Shown piece after piece: positions 55,683 through 64,000 of a DNA stretch of 64,000 bases. A program made the translations under genes and the position numbers. The notes beneath the pieces are model-generated. The model ran no database searches and was not told the origin of the DNA. It saw only the letters and a program-made list of their open reading frames with translations. The first letter of the stretch is position 1; each line of letters opens with the position of its first letter. The stretch is from Sphingobium lignivorans (lineage in GTDB: Bacteria > Pseudomonadota > Alphaproteobacteria > Sphingomonadales > Sphingomonadaceae), in NCBI RefSeq assembly GCF_014203955.1, contig NZ_JACHKA010000001.1, positions 2,139,001 through 2,203,000 on the forward strand, given 5' to 3'.

Positions 55683-56342
55683 TCAGCGGGCCAGTGCCTC
55701 CGCCCGCCCCCGCCAGGCTTCCGCCAGCACCGGCATGCGCGCCAGCGCAGCCACGCCGGCAGGGTCTCGCTTGTGCCCTCCCCCGATGAGCAGGGCGAAT
55801 ATCCGCGCAACAGGCCAGTCCGGATGCGGCCGTGCAACGAGAGTCATAGGCTCGCCGGCCTGCACGTCACCCTCGCGCAGCACGCGCAGATAGAGGCCGC
55901 AGCGGCCGCTCGCCACGGCCTTTGCCAGCACGTCGTTGCGGCCGAAGCGATGATTGAGCTTGGAGCATGGCTGGCGCCCGTGGCTGATCTCCAGCAAGGA
56001 CGTCCCCAGTTCGAAGCGGTCGCCAAGGCAGAGGTCGACTTCCGTCGCGCCGCGCGTCGCGAGATTTTCGCCGAAAGCTCCCGGGCGCGTCAGCAGGTCA
56101 TGCGACCCTATCGCCTCGCGCCACCAGCCATAATGTTCCTGCGGCACCAGATGCACCGCCTTGTCATGCCCGCCATGATGGACGGGATCGGCCACGGTGT
56201 CGCCCTCCAGCCCCAGCCAGCCGATCCGCACCGGACCTGCCACGGGCACTTTCCCCATCGCGCTGGTCACGCCGGGCGCGAGCAGCGCCGGTCGACCGGT
56301 GAGAACGGCATCCAGGCCGAGAGACAGGGATGGCAAGGCCAT
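55683..56342 (-). CDS. MOSC domain-containing protein
   Basis: The 219-residue protein is a stand-alone MOSC domain of the YiiM type: GPVRIGWLGLEGDTVADPVHHGGHDKAVHLVPQEHY, RPGAFGENLATRGATEVDLCLGDRFELGTSLLEISHGRQPCSKL with the conserved Cys that may bind molybdenum-cofactor sulfur, then NDVLAKAVASGRCGLYLRVL. YiiM-like proteins reduce N-hydroxylated compounds with Moco. It ends eight bases before the HNH-like gene. Confidence 0.9.
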   Translation of the reverse strand: MALPSLSLGLDAVLTGRPALLAPGVTSAMGKVPVAGPVRIGWLGLEGDTVADPVHHGGHDKAVHLVPQEHYGWWREAIGSHDLLTRPGAFGENLATRGATEVDLCLGDRFELGTSLLEISHGRQPCSKLNHRFGRNDVLAKAVASGRCGLYLRVLREGDVQAGEPMTLVARPHPDWPVARIFALLIGGGHKRDPAGVAALARMPVLAEAWRGRAEALAR

Positions 56343-56350
56343 GGGAATTC

Positions 56351-58021
56351 CTACTCCCGGAACATCAGCATGCGGATCTGCTTGAAGGGCAGGTCCCCAT
56401 AAGTGAGCAATGTGTCGTGGAAATGCTTCATCGAATAATGCTCGCCCATGCGGCGCTTATATTCCTCGCGCTGCTTCACGATTTCCAGCTCCCCGATGAT
56501 CTCGCGCCCCGGGGAAGCCGGTGTCTGGGAATCCCGCTGCACCTCGATGAAGGCATTGGTCGGCTCCATGCCGATCTTCTCGACATAAGCGGCCACGGCC
56601 TGATCAAACGTCATTTCGCCCCGGGCCATGCGCAACTTGGTGAGAATGCGCTGGACGCGCCACATGCGCATCTGCCGCCGCGCCATTCGTGTCTTGAGCT
56701 CCTCCATATAGGGCAGCGTCTTGTAGTACCCTTCTTCCTCCATCAGTCGCTCGAGATAGAAGGACCAGGACTGGCTGAAATAGGCGCTCCGATAAGCGCG
56801 CCGCATCGGCCGGGTGACATGCTGGTTGCGCGAGGCGATCTGCACATTGTGGCCCAGCCATTCGTGATAGGAGATCACGTGCGTCCAGTAGGGATTATAG
56901 CTCTTGATGCGGCTGGCCCGTTCCTCTGGCGTGAGGATGTCTTCGAGCGGGGTCAGCACATAATATCCTGATTGCCGGCCCGCCACGGTCGGTCCACCGG
57001 TGGCGCCGCCGAAGGATAGGATCCGCCTGCCCATGGGCGGGGTCAGCCGCGCGCCATAATCGATATAGTCGGGGATCGTGACGATGTGCGCGCCGGGACC
57101 GCGCAGCCAGTCGCTCATCATGTCCACGTAGCGTTGCGCCATCGGCACCACATGATCCCATGGCGGCGCCTCGTTCTTCATCGCTTCCCACGTCATGCGC
57201 AGGTCGCCGCTCGGATGGATCTGGCGCGCTAGGTCGCGCATTTCCGTGAGGAGGACCCGCTCCTCCCCTTCGGCGATCCTCAGCATTTCTTCGACGCTGT
57301 AGTCGTCCAGCTGTTCCTGCACGAACTGGTAGAACTCGATTTCCTCGGGCTTCCACGCCGGCGCGCGCGTCGAGCGGGGCAGCAGGTCCGTCTTCAGCCA
57401 GCGGGCGAAGTCATCGACGGCCGCAAGCGCCGGGCCGGTAGCGGCGATGAGGTCACGCTTCACTGCCGGGTCGTCGGTCGACACCGTGGGAACATAGTCC
57501 TTCAGCAGGAGCCGTGCATAATAGGCCTGATAGATGCCGTTTTCCGTCCATGTCCGGGCGGGATTCTTCAGATTCTGCTTTGCACGGGCCAGCACCGCCG
57601 GCAGCGCCCGCAATTCGCTTGCCGCTTCCTTGACCGCGCCGTCGGACAGCGCCCCGGGGCGAATGAACAACCGGTTCGTCTTCTCCAGCGCGAAGACGAA
57701 GGCGGGAGTCACTTCATGAAGACGCAGCGTCTCCATCTCGAAGAGGCGCGTGCGCACATGCGCAATGAGCAGGTCATGATCGACCTGATCGTCCAGCCCC
57801 AGCCGGTCCCGATCGATCTCGCGGGCCTTGGCCAGCACGCCGCGATAGGCCTCGGCGGCAGCGGCGAAGGCCGGCGTCCCCGGCTCCCCTTCCCTGACCG
57901 CCAGTGCCTCGGTGATCACCGCCTCCAGCGGCTGCGCGGACGACGCGGGTTGGGCAGCGAGGCGCGACGAGGGGAAGATCGCCATGCAGACGATGGCGAG
58001 GCAATGAAGCAATCGGAACAT
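56351..58021 (-). CDS. Exported DUF885 family protein (putative metallohydrolase)
   Basis: From the ATG at 58021 (MFRLLHCLAIVCMAIFPSSRLAAQ, a signal peptide) the protein has 556 residues. The family's hallmark lies in SYHEWLGHNVQIASRNQHVTR, where His386, Glu387 and His391 would bind zinc in an HExxxH-like motif; the AWKPEEIEFYQFVQEQLDDYSVEEML stretch is also typical. The family includes peptidase-like enzymes of unknown substrate. The longer frame to 58129 lacks a ribosome-binding site. Confidence 0.8.
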   Translation of the reverse strand: MFRLLHCLAIVCMAIFPSSRLAAQPASSAQPLEAVITEALAVREGEPGTPAFAAAAEAYRGVLAKAREIDRDRLGLDDQVDHDLLIAHVRTRLFEMETLRLHEVTPAFVFALEKTNRLFIRPGALSDGAVKEAASELRALPAVLARAKQNLKNPARTWTENGIYQAYYARLLLKDYVPTVSTDDPAVKRDLIAATGPALAAVDDFARWLKTDLLPRSTRAPAWKPEEIEFYQFVQEQLDDYSVEEMLRIAEGEERVLLTEMRDLARQIHPSGDLRMTWEAMKNEAPPWDHVVPMAQRYVDMMSDWLRGPGAHIVTIPDYIDYGARLTPPMGRRILSFGGATGGPTVAGRQSGYYVLTPLEDILTPEERASRIKSYNPYWTHVISYHEWLGHNVQIASRNQHVTRPMRRAYRSAYFSQSWSFYLERLMEEEGYYKTLPYMEELKTRMARRQMRMWRVQRILTKLRMARGEMTFDQAVAAYVEKIGMEPTNAFIEVQRDSQTPASPGREIIGELEIVKQREEYKRRMGEHYSMKHFHDTLLTYGDLPFKQIRMLMFRE

Positions 58022-58162
58022 CTGAACCCTCCCGGCGCGCCGCGACGTACGAAAATCGCCGGACGCGAGGCTATCGCCGCGCCGCAAGCCGGTCAACGCC
58101 ATGTCCCGGCATCGGATCACGCCACTCACGCCTGGCGCCCATGTCGCAGCCCCCCCGGGCCT

Positions 58163-58849
58163 TCAGGCCGGTTTGCGGAACATGGTGATGACCATCTCCC
58201 GCGCAACCTGAAGCCCGCAGCGCCGGTAGGTCGCGATGGCCGCTACGTTGTCCGCGTAGCAATGGAGAAATGGGCGCAGGCCCTGTGCGGCGAGGCTGGC
58301 CATGGCCGTGCGCGACATGAGCATGCCGAGCCCCCGCCCCTGCGCGTCGGGATGGACACACACGGCACTGACCTCGCCATGTCCCTGCAGGCGCATGCGC
58401 TCGCCTGCCATGGCGATGAGCCGTCCGCCCTCCTCCCGCACGCCCCAGAATCGTCCAAGCACATGGGTCCGCGCGGCGAACGGGCCGGGCTGGGTCAATT
58501 CGGCAAGCGCGCGCATCTCCGTCGCATCCGCTTCGCCGAGCGCGATGATCCTGGGATCGTCCACCGGCGGGGGCGGATCGAGGGCCACCATCTGCACGGC
58601 AGCGGACATGCGCTCCAGCACCGTACCCGGCGGATGAGGCACGCTATCGCGCTCGATCATGGCAAGCAGTTCGCCGGGCGCGGCCAGCGCGGCGATGGCG
58701 GCAAGACCGGCCTCATCGAATGTGCGCATGGCCGCGAGAGGCCCGATATCGGGCAGGAAACGCACCGCATGATCGTTGCGCCGGGCATGATGTGCCTGAA
58801 GACCCGTGAGCGCATTCCAGACCGGCCGGTCGAGGGGCGAGTCAGCCAT
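58163..58849 (-). CDS. GNAT family N-acetyltransferase
   Basis: From the ATG at 58849 (MADSPLDRPVWNALTGLQ) the protein has 228 residues. The acetyl-CoA-binding motif EVSAVCVHPDAQGRGLGMLMSRTAM and the C-terminal PFLHCYADNVAAIATYRRCGLQVAREM strand-turn-strand are diagnostic of the FR47-like GNAT group. The acceptor is unknown. It overlaps the upstream MarR gene by eight bases, so regulator and enzyme are co-expressed. Confidence 0.88.
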   Translation of the reverse strand: MADSPLDRPVWNALTGLQAHHARRNDHAVRFLPDIGPLAAMRTFDEAGLAAIAALAAPGELLAMIERDSVPHPPGTVLERMSAAVQMVALDPPPPVDDPRIIALGEADATEMRALAELTQPGPFAARTHVLGRFWGVREEGGRLIAMAGERMRLQGHGEVSAVCVHPDAQGRGLGMLMSRTAMASLAAQGLRPFLHCYADNVAAIATYRRCGLQVAREMVITMFRKPA

Positions 58850-59372
58850 GCCTCGTCTCCCCGCCAGCGCCTGCCGCGGCGATCCGTGTGTCGAGTGACC
58901 GCACTGCCAATGCCTCCTCCATTCGCGCAATCTGGTTGAGGAAATCGGGGCCCGCTGCGTCGCACAGCGCCGAAACCGCATCCCGGACGGCGGGAAACAG
59001 GCTGGCGGATAGATCCGCCATCAGCGCATCCCCGGCCGGGCTGATCGCGACGCGCCGCTGTCGCTTGTCACGCCGGACGCCGGTAACGATGACGAGCCCA
59101 TCCTTCTGCAGGGCGGCCACGATCCGGCTGACTCCCGGCTGGCTGATCCCCAGACGCGCGCTCAGCGCTCCGACGGGGAGCGGTCCTTCCTCCCGCAACG
59201 CCCAGAGCAAAGGCAATTGCCCCGGCTGCACGGCGAGCCCCCGGGCCACGAGTTGCGATGCCACACCGCTCTGCAGGCGCTCGCCCAGCCGCTTGAGACG
59301 GCTGCCAAGGCACAGATGTCCAAACTCTGCGATCAGGTCGCCCGCATTATCACCGGTTTCGAGATTTTCCAT
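58842..59372 (-). CDS. MarR family transcriptional regulator
   Basis: The 176-residue winged-helix protein has QPGQLPLLWALREEGPLPVGALSARLGISQPGVSRIVAALQKDGLVIVTGVRRDKRQRRVAISPAG, the DxRxxR wing of MarR proteins. Its promoter region has an AT-rich near-palindrome CGCTATATATCGCG (59374-59387), which could be an autoregulatory site. It probably controls the GNAT gene with which it overlaps. Confidence 0.92.
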   Translation of the reverse strand: MENLETGDNAGDLIAEFGHLCLGSRLKRLGERLQSGVASQLVARGLAVQPGQLPLLWALREEGPLPVGALSARLGISQPGVSRIVAALQKDGLVIVTGVRRDKRQRRVAISPAGDALMADLSASLFPAVRDAVSALCDAAGPDFLNQIARMEEALAVRSLDTRIAAAGAGGETRHG

Positions 59373-59672
59373 ACGCCGCTATATATCGCGCTATTCTTTC
59401 AAGGGAAGTCCGTCATTGGGAAGTGCCGGTGAAGGCACCATGAGTGGCTTCCGGCTGCTGCAGCGGCCCGACACGCGCGCGTGAACCCGAGCGCAATCAG
59501 CGCTCACAATGGACCTTTCCTTTCTCGCACCGGGGCGCTATAGGCGCGCGCTTCCTGTCCTTGGTGACAGGGAGCATGCGGGAGGAATGCCCTTGGGCCA
59601 TCCGCTTGACCGCTAAGCTTGAACCGGATGCATGCCTCGCTTGCGCGGCGCATCCACTACAGAGTGAGACAC
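59373..59672. other. Divergent intergenic region upstream of rplK
   Basis: These 300 bases hold the MarR promoter on the left and the rplK promoter on the right. A candidate for rplK is TTGACC (59606-59611) with a 17-base spacer to TGCATG (59629-59634), which is weak at -10. No open frame is convincing. secE and nusG, the usual neighbours of rplK, are absent. Confidence 0.4.
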
Positions 59673-60104
59673 ATGGCCAAGAAAATCACGGGCTACATCA
59701 AGCTCCAGGTGCCCGCTGGAGCCGCCAATCCCTCGCCGCCGATCGGCCCTGCGCTGGGTCAGCGCGGCGTCAACATCATGGAATTCTGCAAGGCGTTCAA
59801 CGCTGCGACGGAGAAGGAGCAGAAGGGCACGCCCCTGCCGACCATCATCACCGTCTATGCGGATCGCAGCTTCTCCTTCGTCACCAAGAAGCCGCCGGCA
59901 ACCTATCTCATCAAGCAGGCCGTGAACCTGAAGTCCGGCTCGAAGGAGCCCGGCAAGGTCTCTGCCGGCAAGATCACGCGCGCTCAGCTCGCCGAGATCG
60001 CCGAGGCCAAGATGGCCGACCTCAATGCGAATGACATCGAGGCAGCGACGAAGATCATCGAAGGCAGCGCCCGCGCGATGGGCCTGACCGTGGTGGAGGG
60101 CTAA
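59673..60104 (+). CDS. rplK: 50S ribosomal protein L11
   Basis: L11 binds the GTPase-associated region of 23S rRNA. The 143-residue protein begins at the ATG at 59673 ([20 protein letters not shown]) and has the [22 protein letters not shown] helix and C-terminal [16 protein letters not shown] end. The first two Lys codons are the normal methylated start. It is followed after four bases by rplA. Confidence 0.98.
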   Translation: MAKKITGYIKLQVPAGAANPSPPIGPALGQRGVNIMEFCKAFNAATEKEQKGTPLPTIITVYADRSFSFVTKKPPATYLIKQAVNLKSGSKEPGKVSAGKITRAQLAEIAEAKMADLNANDIEAATKIIEGSARAMGLTVVEG

Positions 60105-60108
60105 GCAC

Positions 60109-60807
60109 ATGGCGAAGATCAGCAAGAAGGCAAAGGCTCTGGCAGCGGCCGTGAACAGCGAGAAGCTGCACGGCGTCGATGAAGCGATCGCGCTCATCAA
60201 GACCCACGCCACCGCCAAGTTCGACGAGACGGTCGAGGTCGCGATGAACCTCGGCGTCGATCCGCGTCACGCCGACCAGATGGTCCGCGGCGTCGTCACG
60301 CTCCCGGCCGGCACCGGCAAGGAAGTCCGCGTCGCCGTGTTCGCTCGCGCCGACAAGGCGGAGCAGGCCAAGGCTGCCGGCGCAGAGATCGTCGGCGCCG
60401 AGGATCTGCTCGAGCACATCCAGGGCGGCAATTTCGACTTCGACCGCGTGATCGCGACGCCCGACATGATGGGTCTCGTCGGCCGCCTCGGCAAGGTGCT
60501 GGGTCCCAAGGGCCTGATGCCAAACCCGAAGCTCGGCACCGTCACGCCGAACGTCGCCGAGGCCGTCAAGGCGGCCAAGGGCGGCCAGATCGAGTTCCGC
60601 GTCGAGAAGGCTGGCATCATCCATGCCGGTCTCGGCAAGGCCAGCTTCTCGAACGAGGACCTGCGCAAGAACTTCGACGCGTTCGTCGATGCGATCGTGA
60701 AGGCGAAGCCCTCGGGCTCGAAGGGCAAATATGTCCGCAAGATCGCGCTCTCGTCCTCGATGGGGCCGGGCGTGAAGGTGGACGTGGCGGAAGTCGCCAG
60801 CGCCTGA
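60109..60807 (+). CDS. rplA: 50S ribosomal protein L1
   Basis: L1 forms the mobile stalk at the E site and can repress its own operon. The 232-residue protein has the two-domain family layout, with [45 protein letters not shown] and [17 protein letters not shown] end. A terminator follows. Confidence 0.98.
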   Translation: MAKISKKAKALAAAVNSEKLHGVDEAIALIKTHATAKFDETVEVAMNLGVDPRHADQMVRGVVTLPAGTGKEVRVAVFARADKAEQAKAAGAEIVGAEDLLEHIQGGNFDFDRVIATPDMMGLVGRLGKVLGPKGLMPNPKLGTVTPNVAEAVKAAKGGQIEFRVEKAGIIHAGLGKASFSNEDLRKNFDAFVDAIVKAKPSGSKGKYVRKIALSSSMGPGVKVDVAEVASA

Positions 60808-60852
60808 TCTGCCGGCACCGGCGCTTCCAGGCGCCGAACCAACTCACAAATT

Positions 60853-60887
60853 CCCCGTCGCGACCCGATCGCGGCGGGGTTTTCTTT
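60853..60887 (+). terminator. Rho-independent terminator after rplA
   Basis: CCCCGTCGCG and CGCGGCGGGG pair with one G-T wobble around a seven-base loop, followed by TTTTCTTT. Confidence 0.9.
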
Positions 60888-60981
60888 GCCAAGGCCAATC
60901 AGCGCCTTCCAGGCCTGTTCGCGCCCGGCATCCCTTTTCCTCACGCGCACTGACGTCTTGCAATCTCTCCTCTCTGATATG

Positions 60982-61247
60982 CATCCCGTCTTCCTTGCTT
61001 TTCCCTGTCCTACACCCCCTCCGCCATGGCAGCCCTGCCGGAGACCTCTTCCCGTCGAAGGAGACAAGGCCATGCGCGCATCTTTCCTGCTGAATGACTT
61101 TCGCCCTCCGGTCAGGCCACACGGCCTTGCCGGGACCGCCCCTGGCATGCGGCGCATCGCCCCTTCCGCAACGGTCACGGAAGCGGAAGATGACACTGAC
61201 GGGTCGTCATCTTTGTAAACTTCCAGAGCGCAGCACCGGGCTGGACC
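60982..61247 (-). repeat. Dispersed structured repeat, copy B
   Basis: Read on the minus strand this aligns with copy A at 12865-13126 over its full length. The hairpin is at 61187-61213: eight pairs (AAGATGAC / GTCATCTT) around an 11-base loop. The fourth pair is A-T where copy A has T-A, so pairing is kept. It lies in the 554-base gap between the rplA terminator and the retropepsin gene, a gap that otherwise holds no convincing gene. Open frames in it are not conserved between copies. Confidence 0.75.
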
Positions 61248-61361
61248 GCCCGGCCCCGAGGTCCTGGAAACGCAAGGGGCGTTTCGGCCGCAAATCAGTA
61301 AACGGCGCGTTAACCGGATCGCAAAACCACATGTTGGGCAAGGACGCCCCATCCTCCCGCC

Positions 61362-61898
61362 ATGGCAAGAATTCACCTCGAACTCGGCAGCATCCTCGCT
61401 TTGGCAGGCTTCACTATGCTGGCCCTGACTGCCCCATCCGCCGGGAACGGGGTGCGGGCGGCAGGTCCCGTCGCGAATATCGCGGTGACGCCTGCTGTCG
61501 AAGAGGCTGGGCGTGCGGAGATCGCGCCTGCCCTGCCCAGCCAGACCATCCGCCGGCACAAGGATGGCCTCTTCTATGTCGAGGGAAAGGCAAACGGCCA
61601 TTCGATCCGTTTCGTGGTCGACACGGGTGCCACGGTGGTGGTGCTCAACCGGGTGGACGCAGCGAAGCTGGGCATTCCCTACGAAAGCCTGACGAGCCGG
61701 AGCAGCATGCGCACCGTCGGCGGCTCCTCGGACATGCGCTGGGCGCGTATCGACCAGATCGACATGGCCGGCAAGCGCATCGAGAAGATCAATGCGGCCG
61801 TCGTGGAAGGTGGCCTTCCCGTCTCGCTGATGGGCCAGAATGCGCTCGAGAAGCTCGGCACTGTCACCCTGCGCGGCGACTCCATGACCATTCACTGA
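61362..61898 (+). CDS. Retropepsin-like aspartic protease (clan AA, TIGR02281-type)
   Basis: The 178-residue protein has a hydrophobic N-terminal anchor (about 8-35, ILALAGFTMLALTAPSAGNG), then the aspartic-protease core: FVVDTGATVVVLN with Asp87, TVGGSSDMRWARIDQIDMAG, and the hydrophobic-hydrophobic-G motif GLPVSLMGQNALEKLG. As a single domain it would work as a dimer, like retroviral proteases, in the periplasm or at the membrane. It is placed between rplA and rplJ, which are adjacent in most bacteria. Confidence 0.85.
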   Translation: MARIHLELGSILALAGFTMLALTAPSAGNGVRAAGPVANIAVTPAVEEAGRAEIAPALPSQTIRRHKDGLFYVEGKANGHSIRFVVDTGATVVVLNRVDAAKLGIPYESLTSRSSMRTVGGSSDMRWARIDQIDMAGKRIEKINAAVVEGGLPVSLMGQNALEKLGTVTLRGDSMTIH

Positions 61899-62299
61899 AT
61901 GGATTATGGATTGGCGCGCGGTCGTTCACGGCCCGCGCCATGCCAGTGTTCAGTCCGGCCGCTGCCCGGGACCTCATGTCAAAGATGTTGCATTTCGGCG
62001 CCGTTCCGCTTATCGGCGCGACGCTTGCCGGGATTCGTCCCGGCATACCGTCCGAGACAGCTGGCGATGGCAAGGGCCATCTTAATATCCAGCCGAGACG
62101 GGGAAAAGTTCTCGCCGGAGTGCGGCCTGCATGCGTGCAGCTGCCTTCCGGGTCTGCCCGCCCTCCTGGCGCGGGTCCAGTCAACCCTTCCCCTCGGACA
62201 AACATGCCGCGCGCGGCCGGTGAACGGTCGCGTCTGGCTTAGTGCAACGCGGCCGCGCGGCGGGGTTCGTCCCAGCGGCAGGCCGCAGAGGAGAATGGC
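61899..62299. other. Long leader region upstream of rplJ
   Basis: These 401 bases contain no convincing gene. Directly after the protease gene there is a GC-rich hairpin near 61911-61942 without a U tract. The last 100 bases hold the putative L10 leader. The rplJ promoter should lie in between; I could not choose a clear -35/-10 pair. Confidence 0.5.
62207..62260 (+). promoter_or_regulatory. Putative L10 (rplJ) leader RNA
   Basis: CCGCGCGCGGCCG (62207-62219) can pair with CGGCCGCGCGG (62250-62260) with a two-base bulge, enclosing a loop that contains GGCTTAGTGCAACG. In other bacteria the L10(L12)4 complex binds such a leader upstream of rplJ and represses translation. The assignment rests on position and pairing only. 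Confidence 0.45.
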
Positions 62300-62815
62300 A
62301 TGGATCGCAATGAAAAGACCGAGGTCGTTTCCGCGCTTCACGCATCTCTGAAGGAGATGGGCGTGGTCGTCGTGACCCGCAATCTGGGCATGAGCGTCGC
62401 TCAGTCCACCCAGCTCCGCCAGAAGATGCGCGAGGTCGGCGCGACCTACAAGGTGACGAAGAACCGGCTTGCCAAGATCGCCATCCAGGACACCGACTAT
62501 GCCGCGCTCAGCGACATGCTCGTCGGTCCGGTCGGTCTGGCGACGTCTTCCGATCCGGTCGCGGCCGCGAAGGCTGCGATCGATTTCGCGAAGACGAACG
62601 ACAAGCTGGAGATCGTCGGCGGCGCCATGGGAACCACTTTGCTGAACGCCGAAGGCGTGAAGGCACTGGCTTCCATGCCCTCGCTCGATCAGATGCGTGC
62701 GACGCTCATCGGCCTCATCCAGGCGCCGGCGACCAAGCTCGCTGTCGTCACCAAGGAGCCGGCCGCGCAGCTTGCGCGCGTGTTCAACGCATACGCCACC
62801 AAGGATGCCGCCTGA
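62300..62815 (+). CDS. rplJ: 50S ribosomal protein L10
   Basis: L10 is the stalk base that carries L7/L12 dimers. The 171-residue protein begins MDRNEKTEVVSALHASLKEMG, has YKVTKNRLAKIAIQDTDYAAL and a C-terminal helix AQLARVFNAYATKDAA for L12 binding. AGAGGAG lies upstream. Confidence 0.98.
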   Translation: MDRNEKTEVVSALHASLKEMGVVVVTRNLGMSVAQSTQLRQKMREVGATYKVTKNRLAKIAIQDTDYAALSDMLVGPVGLATSSDPVAAAKAAIDFAKTNDKLEIVGGAMGTTLLNAEGVKALASMPSLDQMRATLIGLIQAPATKLAVVTKEPAAQLARVFNAYATKDAA

Positions 62816-62893
62816 TCTTCCGGGCATCCCGCGTGAAATTGCAATCAACTGACTTAGGGCCCAATGCCCGCCTAGAAAATGGAGTGAAATACA

Positions 62894-63277
62894 ATGGCTG
62901 ATATCAACGCTCTCGTCGACCAGCTGTCGGCCCTAACCGTTCTCGAGGCTGCCGAGCTTTCGAAGGCTCTCGAAGAGAAGTGGGGCGTCTCCGCTGCTGC
63001 TGCCGTGGCCGTCGCGGCACCGGCTGGCGGCGCCGCTGGTGGCGATGCCCCGGCTGCCGAAGAGAAGACCGAGTTCGACGTGATCCTCGTCAACGACGGT
63101 GGCAAGAAGATCAACGTCATCAAGGAAGTCCGCGCCATCACGCAGCTCGGCCTGACCGAAGCCAAGGCGCTGGTCGAGTCGGCTCCGAAGGCTGTCAAGG
63201 AAGGCATCGCCAAGGCGGAAGCCGAGGAAATCAAGAAGAAGCTCGAGGAGGCCGGCGCGACCGTCGAGATCAAGTAA
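62894..63277 (+). CDS. rplL: 50S ribosomal protein L7/L12
   Basis: The 127-residue protein has the N-terminal dimer domain ([31 protein letters not shown]), an Ala/Gly/Pro-rich hinge about residues 36-58, and the C-terminal domain [63 protein letters not shown] that recruits translation factors. A terminator follows, so rpoB is not directly co-transcribed here. Confidence 0.98.
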   Translation: MADINALVDQLSALTVLEAAELSKALEEKWGVSAAAAVAVAAPAGGAAGGDAPAAEEKTEFDVILVNDGGKKINVIKEVRAITQLGLTEAKALVESAPKAVKEGIAKAEAEEIKKKLEEAGATVEIK

Positions 63278-63320
63278 TTTCAAAGGGGGGCGGCTTCAGG
63301 GTCGCCCACCGAAAGACTTG

Positions 63321-63355
63321 GGGCGCATCCTCGCGGGTGCGCCCTTTCTCTTTGC
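63321..63355 (+). terminator. Rho-independent terminator after rplL
   Basis: GGGCGCATCC pairs with GGGTGCGCCC (one T-G) around TCGC, followed by TTTCTCTTT. It closes the rplJL operon. Confidence 0.85.
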
Positions 63356-63395
63356 CAGCACCGGCAACAGTCGCGGGCGATGGTCGTGGCAGACC

Positions 63396-63992
63396 TCAGG
63401 CGGAGGTGCGTTGCGCTTGTTCCGCCCGCTTCATCGCTTCGACCGCCTCCATCAAGGTGGCGGCGCCTGGTTGCAGCACCGCGACGGCAGTCTCCTGAAC
63501 CGGTTCGCTATAGGCATCCCCATCGCGATGATGAGCCTCGACCGGCACCTCATCGGCGACAACCACTGGATCATCCGCGCGACTGCGCTCGCCCAGACGC
63601 CAGAACAACAGGCCGGCCGCAAGCGCCATTGCCGCTACCAGACCGATCTGACGCCAGAAGGTCCGCAGATACTCGCTGATGATTGCTGCCCAATCCGAGG
63701 CAGAGTCGAAGCCATCCATCATGCGGCCCGTTTGCTCGGGCGGAGCAGCCGGGGGCGGCGTAACGGCCGAGAGGGCGCTGATCCGATCCAGCGGATCGGG
63801 GTTTCCAACGGCATGATGCGTCGGCTCGGGGCCTCGCTCTTCAACGTTCGCGAGCCCCGATCTCCCGCCTTCCCCGGCACGGCCTGCTCCCGGAAAATCG
63901 AGCAGAGACAGCCGCTCTGCCCGTGGTTCGCTGGCCAGAAGCCGGGGCGCCCGAATCTCCAGCCCGGACGGGCCGCGCGCTCGGAGTGCCAT
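63396..63992 (-). CDS. Unknown single-pass membrane protein, possibly incomplete at the window edge
   Basis: The visible 198 residues start at an ATG at 63992, eight bases from the window end, so a longer N-terminus cannot be excluded. The first 95 residues are Pro/Ala/Arg/Glu-rich and probably disordered. One membrane helix (IGLVAAMALAAGLLFWRL, about 115-132) is followed by a short acidic outside segment (DDPVVVADEVPVEAHHRDGD). I do not recognise a family. It is convergent with rplL. Confidence 0.6.
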   Translation of the reverse strand: MALRARGPSGLEIRAPRLLASEPRAERLSLLDFPGAGRAGEGGRSGLANVEERGPEPTHHAVGNPDPLDRISALSAVTPPPAAPPEQTGRMMDGFDSASDWAAIISEYLRTFWRQIGLVAAMALAAGLLFWRLGERSRADDPVVVADEVPVEAHHRDGDAYSEPVQETAVAVLQPGAATLMEAVEAMKRAEQAQRTSA

Positions 63993-64000
63993 GTCCGAGG

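Noticed and set aside
61094..62242. 382-codon frame across copy B and the retropepsin gene
   Set aside because: It crosses the repeat and runs out of frame through the protease gene, which has an intact aspartic-protease motif in another frame.

Overview
The window is about 64 kb of GC-rich DNA with dense, mostly short-spaced genes. It looks like a chromosomal segment of an alphaproteobacterium of the order Sphingomonadales. The clues are the GatCAB amidotransferase, the PEP-CTERM protein with a PEPATWAMLLAGFG-type tail, the many DUF families typical of sphingomonads, a non-catalytic PyrC-like gene fused to pyrB, and an exopolysaccharide locus. The genus is inferred from gene style only. No tRNA, rRNA, CRISPR array, intact insertion sequence or prophage was seen.

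Layout. 1-6000: gatC-gatA and gatB on the minus strand, separated by a plus-strand fusion of an adenylation domain, a carrier domain and a membrane acyltransferase-like domain. 6-12.7 kb: a DUF4153 membrane protein, a DUF3089 hydrolase, ruvX, a small nuclease-like protein, a DUF1294 protein, then pyrB and a degenerate pyrC. 12.7-17.4 kb: a dispersed structured repeat, then a ParA / ribbon-helix-helix / TPR-SPOR lipoprotein operon that diverges from a frameshifted Sel1-SPOR gene. 17.4-19.3 kb: serB and miaA, divergent and overlapping. 19.4-24.6 kb: a PEP-CTERM protein and the branched-chain amino acid genes ilvB, an unknown ORF, ilvN and ilvC. 24.7-38.3 kb: a glycosyltransferase, a YceI protein, and a long minus-strand polysaccharide locus (glycosyltransferases, FkbM and other methyltransferases, flippase, initiating sugar transferase, wecC and wecB), interrupted by a plus-strand CDP-alcohol phosphatidyltransferase.

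38.3-48.4 kb: a membrane LytTR regulator divergent from an acetamidase-like protein, a PadR regulator with a near-ideal palindromic operator plus a SEDS (FtsW/RodA)-like membrane protein, folP, a PQQ alcohol dehydrogenase, a Crp/Fnr regulator, a spermidine-synthase-like protein and a DEDDh exonuclease. 48.5-55.3 kb: a histidine-kinase-like protein without its phosphoacceptor His, a helical protein, a nucleotidyltransferase-like membrane protein, an Hpt-like protein without its His, and a divergent large two-TM coiled-coil protein with TipN-like architecture. 55.3-59.4 kb: HNH, MOSC, DUF885, GNAT and MarR genes. 59.4-64 kb: ribosomal genes rplK-rplA and rplJ-rplL, split by a second copy of the structured repeat and a retropepsin-like protease, and then a small membrane protein running off the window.

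The most promising leads for undescribed biology are four. (1) The ParA/RHH/SPOR cluster at 13.3-17.4 kb. (2) The group of degenerate phosphorelay proteins beside a TipN-like coiled-coil protein at 48.5-55.3 kb. (3) A two-copy dispersed repeat whose hairpin shows a compensatory base change. (4) The PadR-controlled protein that joins a PadR-operon-type N-terminus to a SEDS-like membrane domain. All homology statements come from reading motifs by eye; no database search was run.
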